DNA from: Qipengyuania psychrotolerans | Lineage (GTDB): Bacteria; Pseudomonadota; Alphaproteobacteria; Sphingomonadales; Sphingomonadaceae | DNA: 64,000 nt | Reading direction: 5' to 3' | Assembly (NCBI RefSeq): GCF_019711355.1 | Contig: NZ_CP081297.1 | Coordinates: 868,001-932,000 of the forward strand | Part shown: piece after piece, positions 37,600-46,298 of the stretch | Position numbering within the stretch: position 1 is the first letter of the stretch | How the letters are laid out: each line of letters begins with the position of its first letter | The notes under the pieces: generated by a model | The model's database searches: none | The model's input: only the letters and a program-made list of their open reading frames with translations | Told to the model about the DNA's origin: nothing | Made by a program: the position numbers and the translations under genes

Positions 37600-38927
37600 G
37601 CAGTCTCCGTCAAAATCCGTGACACGATCCCGCGTACATCAACCCGTGCGCCAAGTTTGGCGCCAAGCAGTGCTGTTCCGCTCACCTTGCGCTGGACAAA
37701 CAGCGTTTCGGGAGGGGGCAGGTGCCAGCTTGCCTTGTCCTTCGCGATGGGCATGACCTCGTCACGTATTTCCGCCACGAAGGCGCGGTCGCCGAAGTCG
37801 AGCCGGTCATCGCGCGCAATCTCGGTCACCACGATATCGATGGCGCGGTTGATGCGGTCCGGGTGACGCTCTACCGCCTGAGGAGCGATAAACCCGGCGG
37901 CAATCGCTTCTTCGCGGACTCTGTCGCGGTCCTGGGCAAGACCCGCTTCCAGCAAGCTGCGATAATGGGCGGCGACTTTCGGAGCCACCGTTCTGGCTGC
38001 ACCGAAATCCAGCAGCACGATCTGCCCGGTATCCGCGCGGTAGCGGTAATTGGCGAAGTTGGGATCCGTCTGCATGAAGCCGAAGTCGAACAGCTCGCGC
38101 CCCACGAGTTCGATCATGTTGGAAAAGATCCTGTCGCGCACTTCCTGCGGTTCTTCGGCAAGTGCTTCGATCGGGCGACCTTCCTCGAAACTCATCGCGA
38201 GGATATGCGGCCGTGTCAGGTCGGGATGGAGCTCGGGAATGACGAAGCGATCATCGTCCTTCAGCAGCTCGGCATAGCATTGCATCATGCGGCCTTCGCG
38301 CTCGTAATCCGCCTCCTCGCGCAGCTGTTCCTTGGCCGCAGCCAGCATGGGGCCAATGTCGAGTTCTTGGGGGAGCAAGCCGGTCATGCGAAGCAAGCCG
38401 GCGACATTATCGACATCGGATTCAATGCTCTGTGCCACGCCGGGATACTGGACCTTGATCGCCAGATGACGCTCGTCGCGGGTCAGCGCCTTGTGAACCT
38501 GACCGATCGATGCGGCGGCAATCGGTCGCGGCTCGAACCGGCGGAACTGCCGGCGCCAGTCCTTGTCCCACTGCTCCGCCAAGACCTTGTCGAGCTGGCG
38601 GGGAGGCATGAAATCGGCCTGTTCGCGCAGACGTGACAGAATGGCGGACAGTTCGGGCGGCAGGACATCGCCTGCGTCCATCGAAATCATCTGACCCAGC
38701 TTCATCGCCGCCCCCCGCATGTGGGCCAGGCGGTCGGCGACGCGTTTTGCGTTGCCGGGTGTCAGCAGCATCTGGTCCATGCTGGGCCGCTCGCCTGCTG
38801 CCAGCCTGCGCGCGCCTTCGCCCAGCGCACCTGCGACCATGCCGCTGGCAAGGCCGCCGAAGCCTGCAAGCCTGCCAATCCGGGAAGAAGGAACGGAGCG
38901 CGCGCGGCGCTTGTCGTCATCAGGCAT
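37596..38927 (-). CDS. ABC1/UbiB/COQ8-family atypical kinase
   Basis: Protein of 443 residues of the COQ8 type, involved in ubiquinone synthesis. The diagnostic KxGQ motif is in AAMKLGQMISM; A-I-K-V-Q-Y-P-G-V is the nucleotide lysine region; Q-T-D-P-N-F-A-N-Y and L-L-D-F-G-A-A-R form the catalytic and metal loops. This QTDPN form is closer to mitochondrial COQ8 than to enterobacterial UbiB. The N-terminus has a short glycine-rich stretch rather than a clear membrane segment. It overlaps the phosphatase gene by eight bases at its start and the FN3K gene by four bases at its stop. Confidence 0.88.
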   Translation of the reverse strand: MPDDDKRRARSVPSSRIGRLAGFGGLASGMVAGALGEGARRLAAGERPSMDQMLLTPGNAKRVADRLAHMRGAAMKLGQMISMDAGDVLPPELSAILSRLREQADFMPPRQLDKVLAEQWDKDWRRQFRRFEPRPIAAASIGQVHKALTRDERHLAIKVQYPGVAQSIESDVDNVAGLLRMTGLLPQELDIGPMLAAAKEQLREEADYEREGRMMQCYAELLKDDDRFVIPELHPDLTRPHILAMSFEEGRPIEALAEEPQEVRDRIFSNMIELVGRELFDFGFMQTDPNFANYRYRADTGQIVLLDFGAARTVAPKVAAHYRSLLEAGLAQDRDRVREEAIAAGFIAPQAVERHPDRINRAIDIVVTEIARDDRLDFGDRAFVAEIRDEVMPIAKDKASWHLPPPETLFVQRKVSGTALLGAKLGARVDVRGIVSRILTETA

Positions 38928-39393
38928 TGTCTGAGATCAGTATCGCAACCAATGCTTTTGCGCCTGCATCGACCTCGTTCCAGGTCACGCCGAACCCGTC
39001 AGCGCCGCCATAATAAGGATCGCCGACTTCGCGCCCTTCCTGGCCGGGTACGATGTCGAGCAGCATGGCCGTTCTGGCCTTGCCGTCGCCCGGATCGCGC
39101 AAGGCAATGTCCTGCATGTTCGAACGGTCCATCCCGAGGATGAAGTCGAAGCGGTGGAAGTCATCTTGCGTAAGCTGACGGCCGCGATAGTGCGAAATAT
39201 CTATGCCGGCGCTGCTGGCCTGTTCGACACTGCGCGGATCCGGCGGACGGCCGACATGATAGTCTGCAGTCCCGGCGCTATCGACTTCCACGTCGAGACC
39301 AGCAGCCTCTGCCTCGCGGCGAAAAGCGGCCTCGGCCAGCGGTGACCGGCAGATATTGCCGAGACAGACGAACAAAACGGAATGAGATGCCAT
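38920..39393 (-). CDS. Low-molecular-weight protein-tyrosine-phosphatase
   Basis: Cytoplasmic phosphatase of 157 residues. The P-loop C10-LGNIC-R16-S matches C-x5-R-S, and D125-P-Y-Y gives the general-acid aspartate. Such enzymes dephosphorylate tyrosine kinases in polysaccharide control or small phospho-compounds; no partner kinase is in view. The ATG at 39393 is the normal start; the frame extends 25 further codons toward the tRNA-Pro region without support. Its stop lies inside the start of ubiB. Confidence 0.92.
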   Translation of the reverse strand: MASHSVLFVCLGNICRSPLAEAAFRREAEAAGLDVEVDSAGTADYHVGRPPDPRSVEQASSAGIDISHYRGRQLTQDDFHRFDFILGMDRSNMQDIALRDPGDGKARTAMLLDIVPGQEGREVGDPYYGGADGFGVTWNEVDAGAKALVAILISDNA

Positions 39394-39474
39394 GCGCCTT
39401 GAACGAGGCAGGCGCGCTGGGGTTTCAAACAAATGTTGAGAATGTGCGCTGCGATCACGCAGGCACACCGAAAT

Positions 39475-39551
39475 TGGTCGGGGAGAGAGGATTCGAACCT
39501 CCGGCCCCTGCCTCCCGAAGACAGTGCTCTACCAGGCTGAGCTACTCCCCG
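39475..39551 (-). tRNA. tRNA-Pro (CGG)
   Basis: A 77-base cloverleaf including encoded CCA. Acceptor stem CGGGGAG/CTCCCCG, D arm GCTC...GAGC, anticodon stem CTGTC/GGCAG with loop TTCGGGA (anticodon CGG), and T arm GGAGG-TTCGAAT-CCTCT are all seen. It reads CCG codons. Confidence 0.96.
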
Positions 39552-39602
39552 ACCGGATCGGCCCGCAGTGAATAAACGCTACGGGTGCGAAGCAAGGCGC
39601 GC

Positions 39603-39631
39603 CCTATAGGTGTGGATTGCGGAGCGTGCAA
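39603..39631 (-). promoter_or_regulatory. Sigma-70-type promoter of tRNA-Pro
   Basis: Read on the minus strand: -35 TTGCAC (39626-39631), 17-bp spacer, -10 TATAGG (39603-39608). The -10 is identical to that of tRNA-Asn. The predicted leader is about 45 bases. It occupies the divergent space before thyA. Confidence 0.6.
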
Positions 39632-39669
39632 GCGGGCATTTGGCGGAAAATAGGGATAGGGGACCAAGC

Positions 39670-40596
39670 GTGTCACACCAGCATTACGAACAGCAATATC
39701 TCGACCTCATGCGCCGTATCTGGCGCGAAGGCGATGAACGCCGCGACCGGACGGGAATCGGTACGCGCTCGGTCTTTGGCGCCATGTTGCGCTTTGATCT
39801 GGCGGGCGGCTCGATGCCGCTCATCACGACCAAGCGCGTCTACTGGAAAACCGCCACGCGCGAGATGCTGTGGTTCCTGACCGGCGACACCAATATCCGC
39901 CCGCTGGTCCAGCAGGGCGTGAAGATCTGGAACGAGTGGCCGCACGCGCGCTACGTGAAGGAAACGGGTGATGAAATTGCGCTGGATGACTTTGTCCAGC
40001 GCATTGCCGACGATGAAGCATTCGCGGCAACATGGGGCGATCTTGGCCCCGTATACGGTAAGCAATGGGTCGATTGGCCGACCTATGAAAAACAGGCGGA
40101 CGGGTCATTCAGGCAAGGGCAGGGCATCAACCAGATTGCTGAATTGGTCGAATCGCTGAAGAATAATCCCGGAAGCCGGCGTCACATTATCGAGGGCTGG
40201 AATGTTGCCGAACTCGATTCGATGGCATTGCCGCCGTGTCACAAGACCTACCAGTTCCATGTCTCCGAGGGTCGGTTGAACGGACTGCTTTATCAGCGCA
40301 GCTGCGATGTCGCGCTGGGGCTGCCGTTCAATCTCTGGTCGGCTGCGCTCCTGCAAAGGATGCTGGCAGAGCAAGCGGGACTGGAAGCGGGCGAATTTGT
40401 GTGGATGGGCGGTGATACGCACCTGTATCTCAACCATGAACACCTTGTGGAAGAACAGCTTTCACGGGAACCCCAGGGCCATCCGACGTTTGAGATTCTG
40501 CGGCGTCCGGCCTCTATCTTCGACTATCGCATTGAGGATTTCGCGGTTCAGGACTACACGCCGCACGGGCCCATCAAGGCGCCCGTCGCGGTTTGA
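39670..40596 (+). CDS. thyA: Thymidylate synthase
   Basis: Enzyme of 308 residues that methylates dUMP to dTMP with methylene-tetrahydrofolate. The catalytic Cys190 is in LPPCHKTYQFHV; R-S-C-D-V-A-L-G-L-P-F-N and the folate-binding H-L-Y-L-N-H region are intact. The start is GTG at 39670 behind AGGGGAC, not the earlier ATG-like frame at 39610, which runs over the promoter region. The insert of about 40 residues after DDFVQR is within family variation. Confidence 0.95.
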   Translation: MSHQHYEQQYLDLMRRIWREGDERRDRTGIGTRSVFGAMLRFDLAGGSMPLITTKRVYWKTATREMLWFLTGDTNIRPLVQQGVKIWNEWPHARYVKETGDEIALDDFVQRIADDEAFAATWGDLGPVYGKQWVDWPTYEKQADGSFRQGQGINQIAELVESLKNNPGSRRHIIEGWNVAELDSMALPPCHKTYQFHVSEGRLNGLLYQRSCDVALGLPFNLWSAALLQRMLAEQAGLEAGEFVWMGGDTHLYLNHEHLVEEQLSREPQGHPTFEILRRPASIFDYRIEDFAVQDYTPHGPIKAPVAV

Positions 40597-40608
40597 TCCG
40601 GCCCTCAC

Positions 40609-40637
40609 TTGACCGTTTCGCCTGCGTGAAATAAAAT
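40609..40637 (+). promoter_or_regulatory. Near-consensus sigma-70 promoter of the bkd operon
   Basis: TTGACC (40609-40614), 17-bp spacer, TAAAAT (40632-40637). The start should be near 40644, giving a leader of about 30 bases before the ATG at 40674, which has a GGAGAG ribosome site. Confidence 0.7.
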
Positions 40638-40673
40638 AACGCGCAAGCGTAAGATTGCGTCTGGAGAGAGTTT

Positions 40674-41990
40674 ATGGCCGACAGGCCCCCTTCCGAGGGT
40701 GATCGGGCAGCCGGCAAGGCGGGCGATAACCGTCCGGCCCTATCGCTGCACGTCCCCGAACCCAAGTTCCGGCCGGGTGATACGGTCGACTTCTCCCATA
40801 TCGATGTGCCCGAGGCCGGCGCGCAGGCGCGGCCAGACGAGGCATGCGATCCGCATCAGATGCAGGACCTTGCATTTGGCCTCGTGCGTGTGCTGGGCGA
40901 AGACAACAAGGCGCATGGTCCCTGGGACCCGAAGCTTGATCCTGAAACGCTGCGCACAATGCTGGGCCACATGGCCATGACGCGCGCCTTTGACGAGCGC
41001 ATGTTCCGCGGTCAGCGGCAGGGCAAGACCAGCTTTTACATGAAATGCACCGGCGAAGAGGCAACCAGCGTGTCCGCTTCGATGGCGCTGGCGGCCGATG
41101 ATATGGTTTTCCCCAGCTACCGCCAGCAAGGTATCCTGATCCAGCGCGGCTATCCCATGATCGAGATGATCAACCAGATTTATTCGAACAAGGGTGACAA
41201 GCTGAAGGGCCGCCAGCTGCCGATCATGTATTCCAGCCGCGAGCACAGCTTCTTCTCGATCTCCGGTAACCTCGCCACGCAGACACCGCAGGCCGTTGGC
41301 TGGGCCATGGCGTCAGCGATCAAGGGCGACAGCCGGATCGCGGCAACCTGGGTCGGCGAGGGCAGCACCGCAGAGGGTGATTTCCATTCCGCGTGCCTGT
41401 TTGCAGCCGTCTACAACGCGCCGGTCATCCTCAACGTAGTGAACAACCAGTGGGCGATTTCCAGCTTCAGCGGATTTGCCGGAGCAGAGCGGTCGACCTT
41501 TGCTGCGCGCGGGGTCGGCTACGGCATCGCCTCGCTGCGCGTCGACGGCAACGATCCGCTCGCCTGTTATGCGGCAGAGCTTTGGGCTGCCAACCGCGCC
41601 CGCGCCAATGCCGGCCCGACGCTGATCGAATTTTTCTCCTACCGCGCAGAAGGGCATTCGACCTCCGATGATCCGAGCGGTTATCGCAGCGCACAGGAAC
41701 GCGAGGAATGGCCGCTCGGCGATCCCGTCATGCGCCTGAAAAACCATCTCATCGAACTGGGCGAATGGGACGAGGAACGTCAGGAAAAGATGGATCTCGA
41801 GGCAGCGGAGCACGTCAAGAAAGTCACCAAGGAAGCAGAAGCCAACGGCATCCTTGGCCACGGCCTGCACCACCCGTTCCGCACCATGTTCGAAGATGTG
41901 TTCGAAGAGCTGCCATGGCACCTCAAGGAACAGAGCGAACAGGCGATCCGCGAGCGCGAGACGAAATTTCCGGGAGGGCTCGACCTATGA
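40674..41990 (+). CDS. bkdA1: Branched-chain 2-oxoacid dehydrogenase E1 alpha subunit
   Basis: Protein of 438 residues; with the beta subunit it decarboxylates branched-chain 2-oxo acids using thiamine diphosphate. The thiamine motif is seen as G-E-G-S-T-A-E-G-D-F-H, closing about 30 residues later with V-V-N-N-Q-W-A-I. The first position is usually G-D-G in this family, here G-E-G. The R-A-E-G-H-S-T-S-D-D loop with phosphorylation-site-like serines is conserved. An N-terminal extension of about 75 residues is typical of the Bkd rather than the pyruvate type. It overlaps the beta gene by ATGA. Confidence 0.9.
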   Translation: MADRPPSEGDRAAGKAGDNRPALSLHVPEPKFRPGDTVDFSHIDVPEAGAQARPDEACDPHQMQDLAFGLVRVLGEDNKAHGPWDPKLDPETLRTMLGHMAMTRAFDERMFRGQRQGKTSFYMKCTGEEATSVSASMALAADDMVFPSYRQQGILIQRGYPMIEMINQIYSNKGDKLKGRQLPIMYSSREHSFFSISGNLATQTPQAVGWAMASAIKGDSRIAATWVGEGSTAEGDFHSACLFAAVYNAPVILNVVNNQWAISSFSGFAGAERSTFAARGVGYGIASLRVDGNDPLACYAAELWAANRARANAGPTLIEFFSYRAEGHSTSDDPSGYRSAQEREEWPLGDPVMRLKNHLIELGEWDEERQEKMDLEAAEHVKKVTKEAEANGILGHGLHHPFRTMFEDVFEELPWHLKEQSEQAIRERETKFPGGLDL

Positions 41991-43045
41991 GCACCGAGGT
42001 AAAGGAAACCGCTGCGCCGGAGCAGGGCACAGAACGCCGTATCAACATGATCGAGGCGATCAACGAAGCCCTCGACATCACCATGAGCCGCGATGACGAT
42101 ATCGTTATCATGGGCGAGGACGTTGGCTATTTCGGCGGTGTTTTCCGCTGCACTGCCGGGCTCCAGGAAAAATACGGCAAGAGCCGCGTTTTCGACACGC
42201 CAATTTCGGAGTGCGGCATCATCGCCGCCGCAGTGGGCATGGGGGCTTACGGCCTTCGCCCAGTGCCTGAAATCCAGTTCGCGGATTATATCTATCCCGG
42301 TCTCGACCAGCTGATCTCGGAAGCTGCGCGTTTGCGGTATCGTTCAGCCGGCGAATACATCGCGCCAATGACCGTCCGCTCGCCTTTTGGCGGCGGCATC
42401 TTTGGCGGCCAAACCCACAGCCAGAGCCCGGAAGCGATCTTCGCTCATGTATCCGGCCTCAAGACGGTGATTCCGGCAACACCCTATGACGCCAAGGGGC
42501 TGCTGATTTCGTGTATCGAAGACAATGATCCAGTGATCTTCTTCGAACCCAAGCGCATCTATAACGGCCCGTTTTCCGGCTATTACGACAAGCCGGTGCA
42601 GCCGTGGAAGAAATTCGAAGCGAGCATCGTGCCAGAGGGTTACTACAAAATCCCGCTGGGCAAGGCGCGGCTTGCGACCGAAGGCGAAGAGCTGACAATT
42701 TTGGCCTATGGCACCATGGTCCACGTGGTCGAGGCGGTCTGCGCGGAAAAGGGTGTCGAAGCCGACATCCTCGACCTTCGCACCATCGTGCCGCTCGACA
42801 TCGAAGCCATCGAAGAAAGCGTGAAGAAGACGGGCCGCTGCCTGATCGTCCACGAAGCGACGCGCACGGCCGGTTTCGGTGCGGAGCTTTCGGCGCTCGT
42901 GACGGAACGCTGTTTTTATCATCTCGAAGCCCCGATCGAACGCGTGACCGGTTTCGACACACCCTATCCCCACAGTCTCGAATGGGCCTATTTCCCCGGC
43001 CCTATCCGTATCGGCGAGGCCCTCGACAAGATCCTGAGCGAGTAA
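41987..43045 (+). CDS. bkdA2: Branched-chain 2-oxoacid dehydrogenase E1 beta subunit
   Basis: Protein of 352 residues that completes the E1 heterotetramer. Transketolase-like pyrimidine-domain motifs are present: G-E-D-V-G-Y-F-G-G-V-F-R, F-D-T-P-I-S-E-C-G-I, and P-E-I-Q-F-A-D-Y-I-Y-P. The C-terminal domain contains L-D-L-R-T-I-V-P-L-D and a V-H-E-A-T-R-T-A-G-F-G-A-E segment. The ATG at 41987 forms ATGA with the alpha stop; the frame upstream is alpha read out of frame. E2 follows four bases after its stop. Confidence 0.93.
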   Translation: MSTEVKETAAPEQGTERRINMIEAINEALDITMSRDDDIVIMGEDVGYFGGVFRCTAGLQEKYGKSRVFDTPISECGIIAAAVGMGAYGLRPVPEIQFADYIYPGLDQLISEAARLRYRSAGEYIAPMTVRSPFGGGIFGGQTHSQSPEAIFAHVSGLKTVIPATPYDAKGLLISCIEDNDPVIFFEPKRIYNGPFSGYYDKPVQPWKKFEASIVPEGYYKIPLGKARLATEGEELTILAYGTMVHVVEAVCAEKGVEADILDLRTIVPLDIEAIEESVKKTGRCLIVHEATRTAGFGAELSALVTERCFYHLEAPIERVTGFDTPYPHSLEWAYFPGPIRIGEALDKILSE

Positions 43046-43049
43046 CGCG

Positions 43050-44345
43050 ATGACCAAGTTCACCTTCAATATGCCCGACATCGGCGAAGGCATCGCCGAG
43101 GCCGAGATCGTCCAGTGGCACAAGAAAGTCGGCGATACCGTCCAGGAAGACGAAGAATTCGTCGACATGATGACCGACAAGGCAACCGTTCCGATGGAAA
43201 GCCCGGTCAATGGCAAGATCATCGAAGTCGCCGGCGTCGAAGGCGATATGGTCTCGATCGGATCGATGCTGGTCGTGATCGAAGTCGATGGAGAAGTGCC
43301 TGACGACGTTGCCGAGGACAGCGAGACGGCTGCGGCTCCCGCCCCAAAGGCGAAAGAAGTCGAAGAGCGCATTGAGGTCGAAACATCGGACGCCAGCGAT
43401 GCCGACGATGCCTTGGCTGCCGATCCACAGCCGGAACCGCTGCCGGCGCCCACTCCGGCGCCGGAACCCTCGCACGCAGCCAAGGTCCTGGCTACGCCCG
43501 CCGTGCGCAAGCGCGCCAAGGATCTGGGCGTCGATCTGGGGCAGGTGAAGCCTGCCGAAGACGGACGCATCCGTCACGGCGATCTCGACCAGTTCCTGTC
43601 ATACACTTCAGGCTATTCCCCGGCTGCACCGGCGCGTGCGGACGAGGAGAAGAAGGTCATCGGCATGCGCCGCCGTATTGCCGAGAACATGGCCGCCTCG
43701 AAGCGCAACATCCCGCATTTTTCCTATGTTGAAGAAGTCGATGTTACCGATCTCGAAGTGCTGCGCGGACAGCTCAACACCAATCGCGGTGACAAGCCGA
43801 AGCTTACCATCCTTCCGCTCCTGATCACGGCAATCTGCAAGACGCTGCCCGATTTCCCGATGATCAACGCGCGCTATGATGACGAGGCGGGTGTGGTCAC
43901 GCGCTTCGGCGCTGTAAACATGGGCATGGCCGCGCAGACCGATGCCGGACTGATGGTGCCGGTGATCAAGAATGCGCAGGGCATGAACCTGTGGCAACTC
44001 GCCAATGAAATCGGCAGGCTTGCCGAGGCTGCCCGCAATGGCACGGCCAAGAAGGAAGAGATGGAGGATGGCACACTGACCGTCACTTCGCTCGGCCCTC
44101 TAGGAGGCGTCGCAACCACTCCGGTAATCAATCGCCCGCAAGTCGCCATCATTGGCCCCAACCGGATTATCGAACGTCCGATGTACGTGTCAGATGGCAT
44201 GGGCGGAGAACGGATCGAGAAGCGTAAGCTGATGAATATATCGATCAGCTGCGATCACCGGGTGGTGGATGGCTATGATGCGGCCAGCTTCGTCCAGGCG
44301 CTGAAGCAGCTTCTGGAAACGCCAGCACTGATACTCGTCAACTGA
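43050..44345 (+). CDS. bkdB: Branched-chain 2-oxoacid dehydrogenase E2 (dihydrolipoamide acyltransferase)
   Basis: Protein of 431 residues. Residues 1-78 are one lipoyl domain with Lys44 in M-T-D-K-A for lipoate attachment. An Ala/Pro/Glu linker leads to the E1/E3-binding domain at about 147-185 (T-P-A-V-R-K-R-A-K-D-L-G-V). The catalytic domain ends with His403-x3-Asp407-Gly in CDHRVVDGYDAA. It moves the acyl group from lipoate to CoA. The E3 gene (dihydrolipoamide dehydrogenase) is not in the window. Confidence 0.94.
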   Translation: MTKFTFNMPDIGEGIAEAEIVQWHKKVGDTVQEDEEFVDMMTDKATVPMESPVNGKIIEVAGVEGDMVSIGSMLVVIEVDGEVPDDVAEDSETAAAPAPKAKEVEERIEVETSDASDADDALAADPQPEPLPAPTPAPEPSHAAKVLATPAVRKRAKDLGVDLGQVKPAEDGRIRHGDLDQFLSYTSGYSPAAPARADEEKKVIGMRRRIAENMAASKRNIPHFSYVEEVDVTDLEVLRGQLNTNRGDKPKLTILPLLITAICKTLPDFPMINARYDDEAGVVTRFGAVNMGMAAQTDAGLMVPVIKNAQGMNLWQLANEIGRLAEAARNGTAKKEEMEDGTLTVTSLGPLGGVATTPVINRPQVAIIGPNRIIERPMYVSDGMGGERIEKRKLMNISISCDHRVVDGYDAASFVQALKQLLETPALILVN

Positions 44346-44359
44346 TCCCTGTCAGCTTG

Positions 44360-44473
44360 TTACCGTGCGGGCGCTTCATAGCATCCGTACTGGATATCGA
44401 TCGCTGATTTGGCCGCGATCGCACCGCTTCCCAGCAGTGCGAGCGATGCGGCGAGTAATACCGTCTGCAACAT
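44360..44473 (-). CDS. 37-residue secreted or membrane peptide
   Basis: A short frame with ATG at 44473, TAA at 44360 and a GGGGGAAG ribosome site. The predicted product starts with a hydrophobic stretch (M-L-Q-T-V-L-L-A-A-S-L-A-L-L-G-S-G-A-I-A-A) like a signal peptide, followed by K-S-A-I-D-I-Q-Y-G-C-Y-E-A-P-A-R with one cysteine. It lies between bkdB and tRNA-Asp on the minus strand. I do not recognise a family. The ribosome site and signal-like start support it; the small size keeps confidence moderate. Confidence 0.55.
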   Translation of the reverse strand: MLQTVLLAASLALLGSGAIAAKSAIDIQYGCYEAPAR

Positions 44474-44589
44474 GCAACTTCCCCCGTTGCCCCACGTGGA
44501 AATGCGTCAGCCACACTCGCGCTCGACTGGTTAAATTCGGGTAAAAGCGAGTATCGGAAAACAAACCGAAAAAAGGGACGAAAAGCGCA

Positions 44590-44618
44590 TTGACAGGAAT
44601 CGGACCGCCGCCTAGATG
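44590..44618 (+). promoter_or_regulatory. Sigma-70-type promoter of tRNA-Asp
   Basis: TTGACA (44590-44595), a perfect consensus -35, then a 17-bp spacer and TAGATG (44613-44618). Predicted start near 44625, about 26 bases before the tRNA. Confidence 0.75.
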
Positions 44619-44654
44619 CGCGGCTCCCAAGAGGCACAGCGCCTAGATGCGCGG
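44610..44654. repeat. 14-bp direct repeat covering the tRNA-Asp -10 and 5' end
   Basis: GCCTAGATGCGCGG occurs at 44610-44623 and again at 44641-44654, 31 bp apart. The first copy contains the -10; the second runs into the first four bases of the tRNA. Confidence 0.85.
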
Positions 44655-44727
44655 GTGTAGCTCAGTTGGTTAGAGTATCGGCCTGTCACGCCGAGGGTCG
44701 CGGGTTCGAGTCCCGTCACTCGCGCCA
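44651..44727 (+). tRNA. tRNA-Asp (GTC)
   Basis: A 77-base cloverleaf including encoded CCA. Acceptor stem GCGGGTG/CACTCGC has one G-T pair; anticodon loop CTGTCAC gives GTC; T arm CGGG-TTCGAGT-CCCG is intact. It has its own promoter and a strong terminator. Confidence 0.96.
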
Positions 44728-44757
44728 CTTGGGACATTCTTCTTTATGACGGATGCG

Positions 44758-44783
44758 AAACCGGGGCTTCGGCCCCGGTTTTT
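44758..44783. terminator. Terminator after tRNA-Asp, possibly bidirectional
   Basis: AAACCGGGGC (44758-44767), tetraloop TTCG, GCCCCGGTTT (44772-44781), then TT. The A-rich start of the stem reads as a T-run on the minus strand, so it may also end the convergent GPH transporter gene. Confidence 0.85.
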
Positions 44784-44798
44784 CGTTATGGGCGATCC

Positions 44799-46250
44799 TT
44801 ATTGGCTGGCCGCACCTTCGCGCAGACGCTTCAGGTTGGCTTCGTGCCCGTCCTTGTCGATCTTGTACCGGGTGACGAAGAATAGCGCGCCCAGGTAGAG
44901 GGCAAGCAATGATGGCGCGTAGAATGCGCCAAGTTGCCACACCGTGTCCGGATCCACCGTGCCCGGCTCTGCTCCGTCAGGGAAACCGATGCCCGACAGG
45001 ATGATCCCGGCAGTCAGCACCCCGAGCCCCTGCGTGGTCTTACGCGTGAAGGTCATGGCGGCATAATAGACGCCTTCCGATCTGCGTCCGGTCTTCACCT
45101 GATTCGCTTCCACCAGATCGGCGATCATCGAATAGGACACCGCCTGCACGGCAATGATCAGGGCAAGATCGATCACGTTGATGCCCACCACCAGCGGGAA
45201 CAGCAGCGGATCGCCATTTTCAGGCATCATGCCCACCAGCCTGAGCAGGACGGGAGCTGGCTGGATGGTAAAGGCCAGCACGCCCAGGATAATCGTGCCC
45301 CGTTTCTTCCCCACCTTGCGCACGGTCCACGGCGCCAACAGGAAGCCCAGCAGGGCGGAAATCACGACGGTGCAGGTCCAGAGGAATATCTCGAAAGGCG
45401 TGAACTCCCAGAAATAGGTCAGCAGCAGGTAGTTGAGTGATGCCGCCAGTCCCGAGGCGATGGCAAACAGCACGGTCGCGAAAAACAGGGCAATGAAGCT
45501 GCGCTCGCTAAGCGTTTCAATCATTTCACGAAAAATCCGCCCCACGCTGTACCGTTCGCCGGTGGTTACAGGACGATGCAGGTGCGGGATGCGGCTGTGG
45601 GTGCCCACGGCAGAGACCATGATCGCGACAAAGATCAGCGTGCTGCCGATGACTCCGTAAGTCGCATAGGCATCTTGATCGAGCAGTCCTTTGGGTCCGG
45701 TCAGGAGCGCGCCAAACATGATGACACTCATCAGGCTGCCGAAGGTCCAGCCGAAGAACAGCCGGTAGGATTGCAGGCTCGTGCGTTCTTCGTATTCGGA
45801 AGTGAGTTCCGGAATCAGCGCCGAACTGGGCGTTTCGTAAAAGGTAATGAAGGTGCGGATCAGGATCGCGAGACCGGTAAGGTACAGGAACAGCCCCGCC
45901 TGGCTCAGTTCCGGCGGGTTCCACAGCAAGAAATAGCTCAATGCGACCGGAATAGCCGCAGCGTACATGAAGGGATGCCTGCGCCCCCAGCGTGATCGCA
46001 GATTGTCGGACCAGTAACCGACCAGCGGATCGGACAATGCGTCGAACACCAGCGCAATCAGGATGGCGAGCCCGACAAGCCCCGGCTCCAGCCCGATGAC
46101 AGTGCCGTAAAACAGCAGGAGGAAATAATCGAAGCCGTTGTTCTTGATGCCGAAGGCGGCAGCGCCGGACCCGTGGGCCAGTTTGAGCCACAGGGGTAAT
46201 TTCTCTTCTTCAGCGACTGGATTGCCATTCGCCGCAGCATCGATTGTCAA
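44799..46250 (-). CDS. Glycoside-pentoside-hexuronide (GPH/MelB)-type MFS transporter
   Basis: Membrane carrier of 483 residues with about twelve hydrophobic segments. The GPH marks are F-G-I-K-N-N-G-F-D-Y-F-L-L-L-F-Y near the start, D-A-L-S-D-P-L-V-G-Y-W-S-D in the first loop and R-W-G-R-R-H-P-F. Members bring in sugars or sugar acids with Na+ or H+; the substrate is unknown and no catabolic gene is next to it. It is transcribed away from DUF2842 in the same direction, 48 bases downstream of it. Confidence 0.85.
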   Translation of the reverse strand: MTIDAAANGNPVAEEEKLPLWLKLAHGSGAAAFGIKNNGFDYFLLLFYGTVIGLEPGLVGLAILIALVFDALSDPLVGYWSDNLRSRWGRRHPFMYAAAIPVALSYFLLWNPPELSQAGLFLYLTGLAILIRTFITFYETPSSALIPELTSEYEERTSLQSYRLFFGWTFGSLMSVIMFGALLTGPKGLLDQDAYATYGVIGSTLIFVAIMVSAVGTHSRIPHLHRPVTTGERYSVGRIFREMIETLSERSFIALFFATVLFAIASGLAASLNYLLLTYFWEFTPFEIFLWTCTVVISALLGFLLAPWTVRKVGKKRGTIILGVLAFTIQPAPVLLRLVGMMPENGDPLLFPLVVGINVIDLALIIAVQAVSYSMIADLVEANQVKTGRRSEGVYYAAMTFTRKTTQGLGVLTAGIILSGIGFPDGAEPGTVDPDTVWQLGAFYAPSLLALYLGALFFVTRYKIDKDGHEANLKRLREGAASQ

Positions 46251-46298
46251 TTGGCCTCTCCCGCCGATCAGGGGAGGGTAGAGCCGTGGGGCTTCAGG

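Noticed and set aside
41708-41986. 93-codon N-terminal extension of bkdA2
   Set aside because: It is the alpha-subunit gene read in another frame; the ATGA overlap gives the true start.
42344-43570. 408-codon open frame antisense to bkdA2/bkdB
   Set aside because: Crosses two certain genes and begins with low-complexity Ser/Gly sequence.
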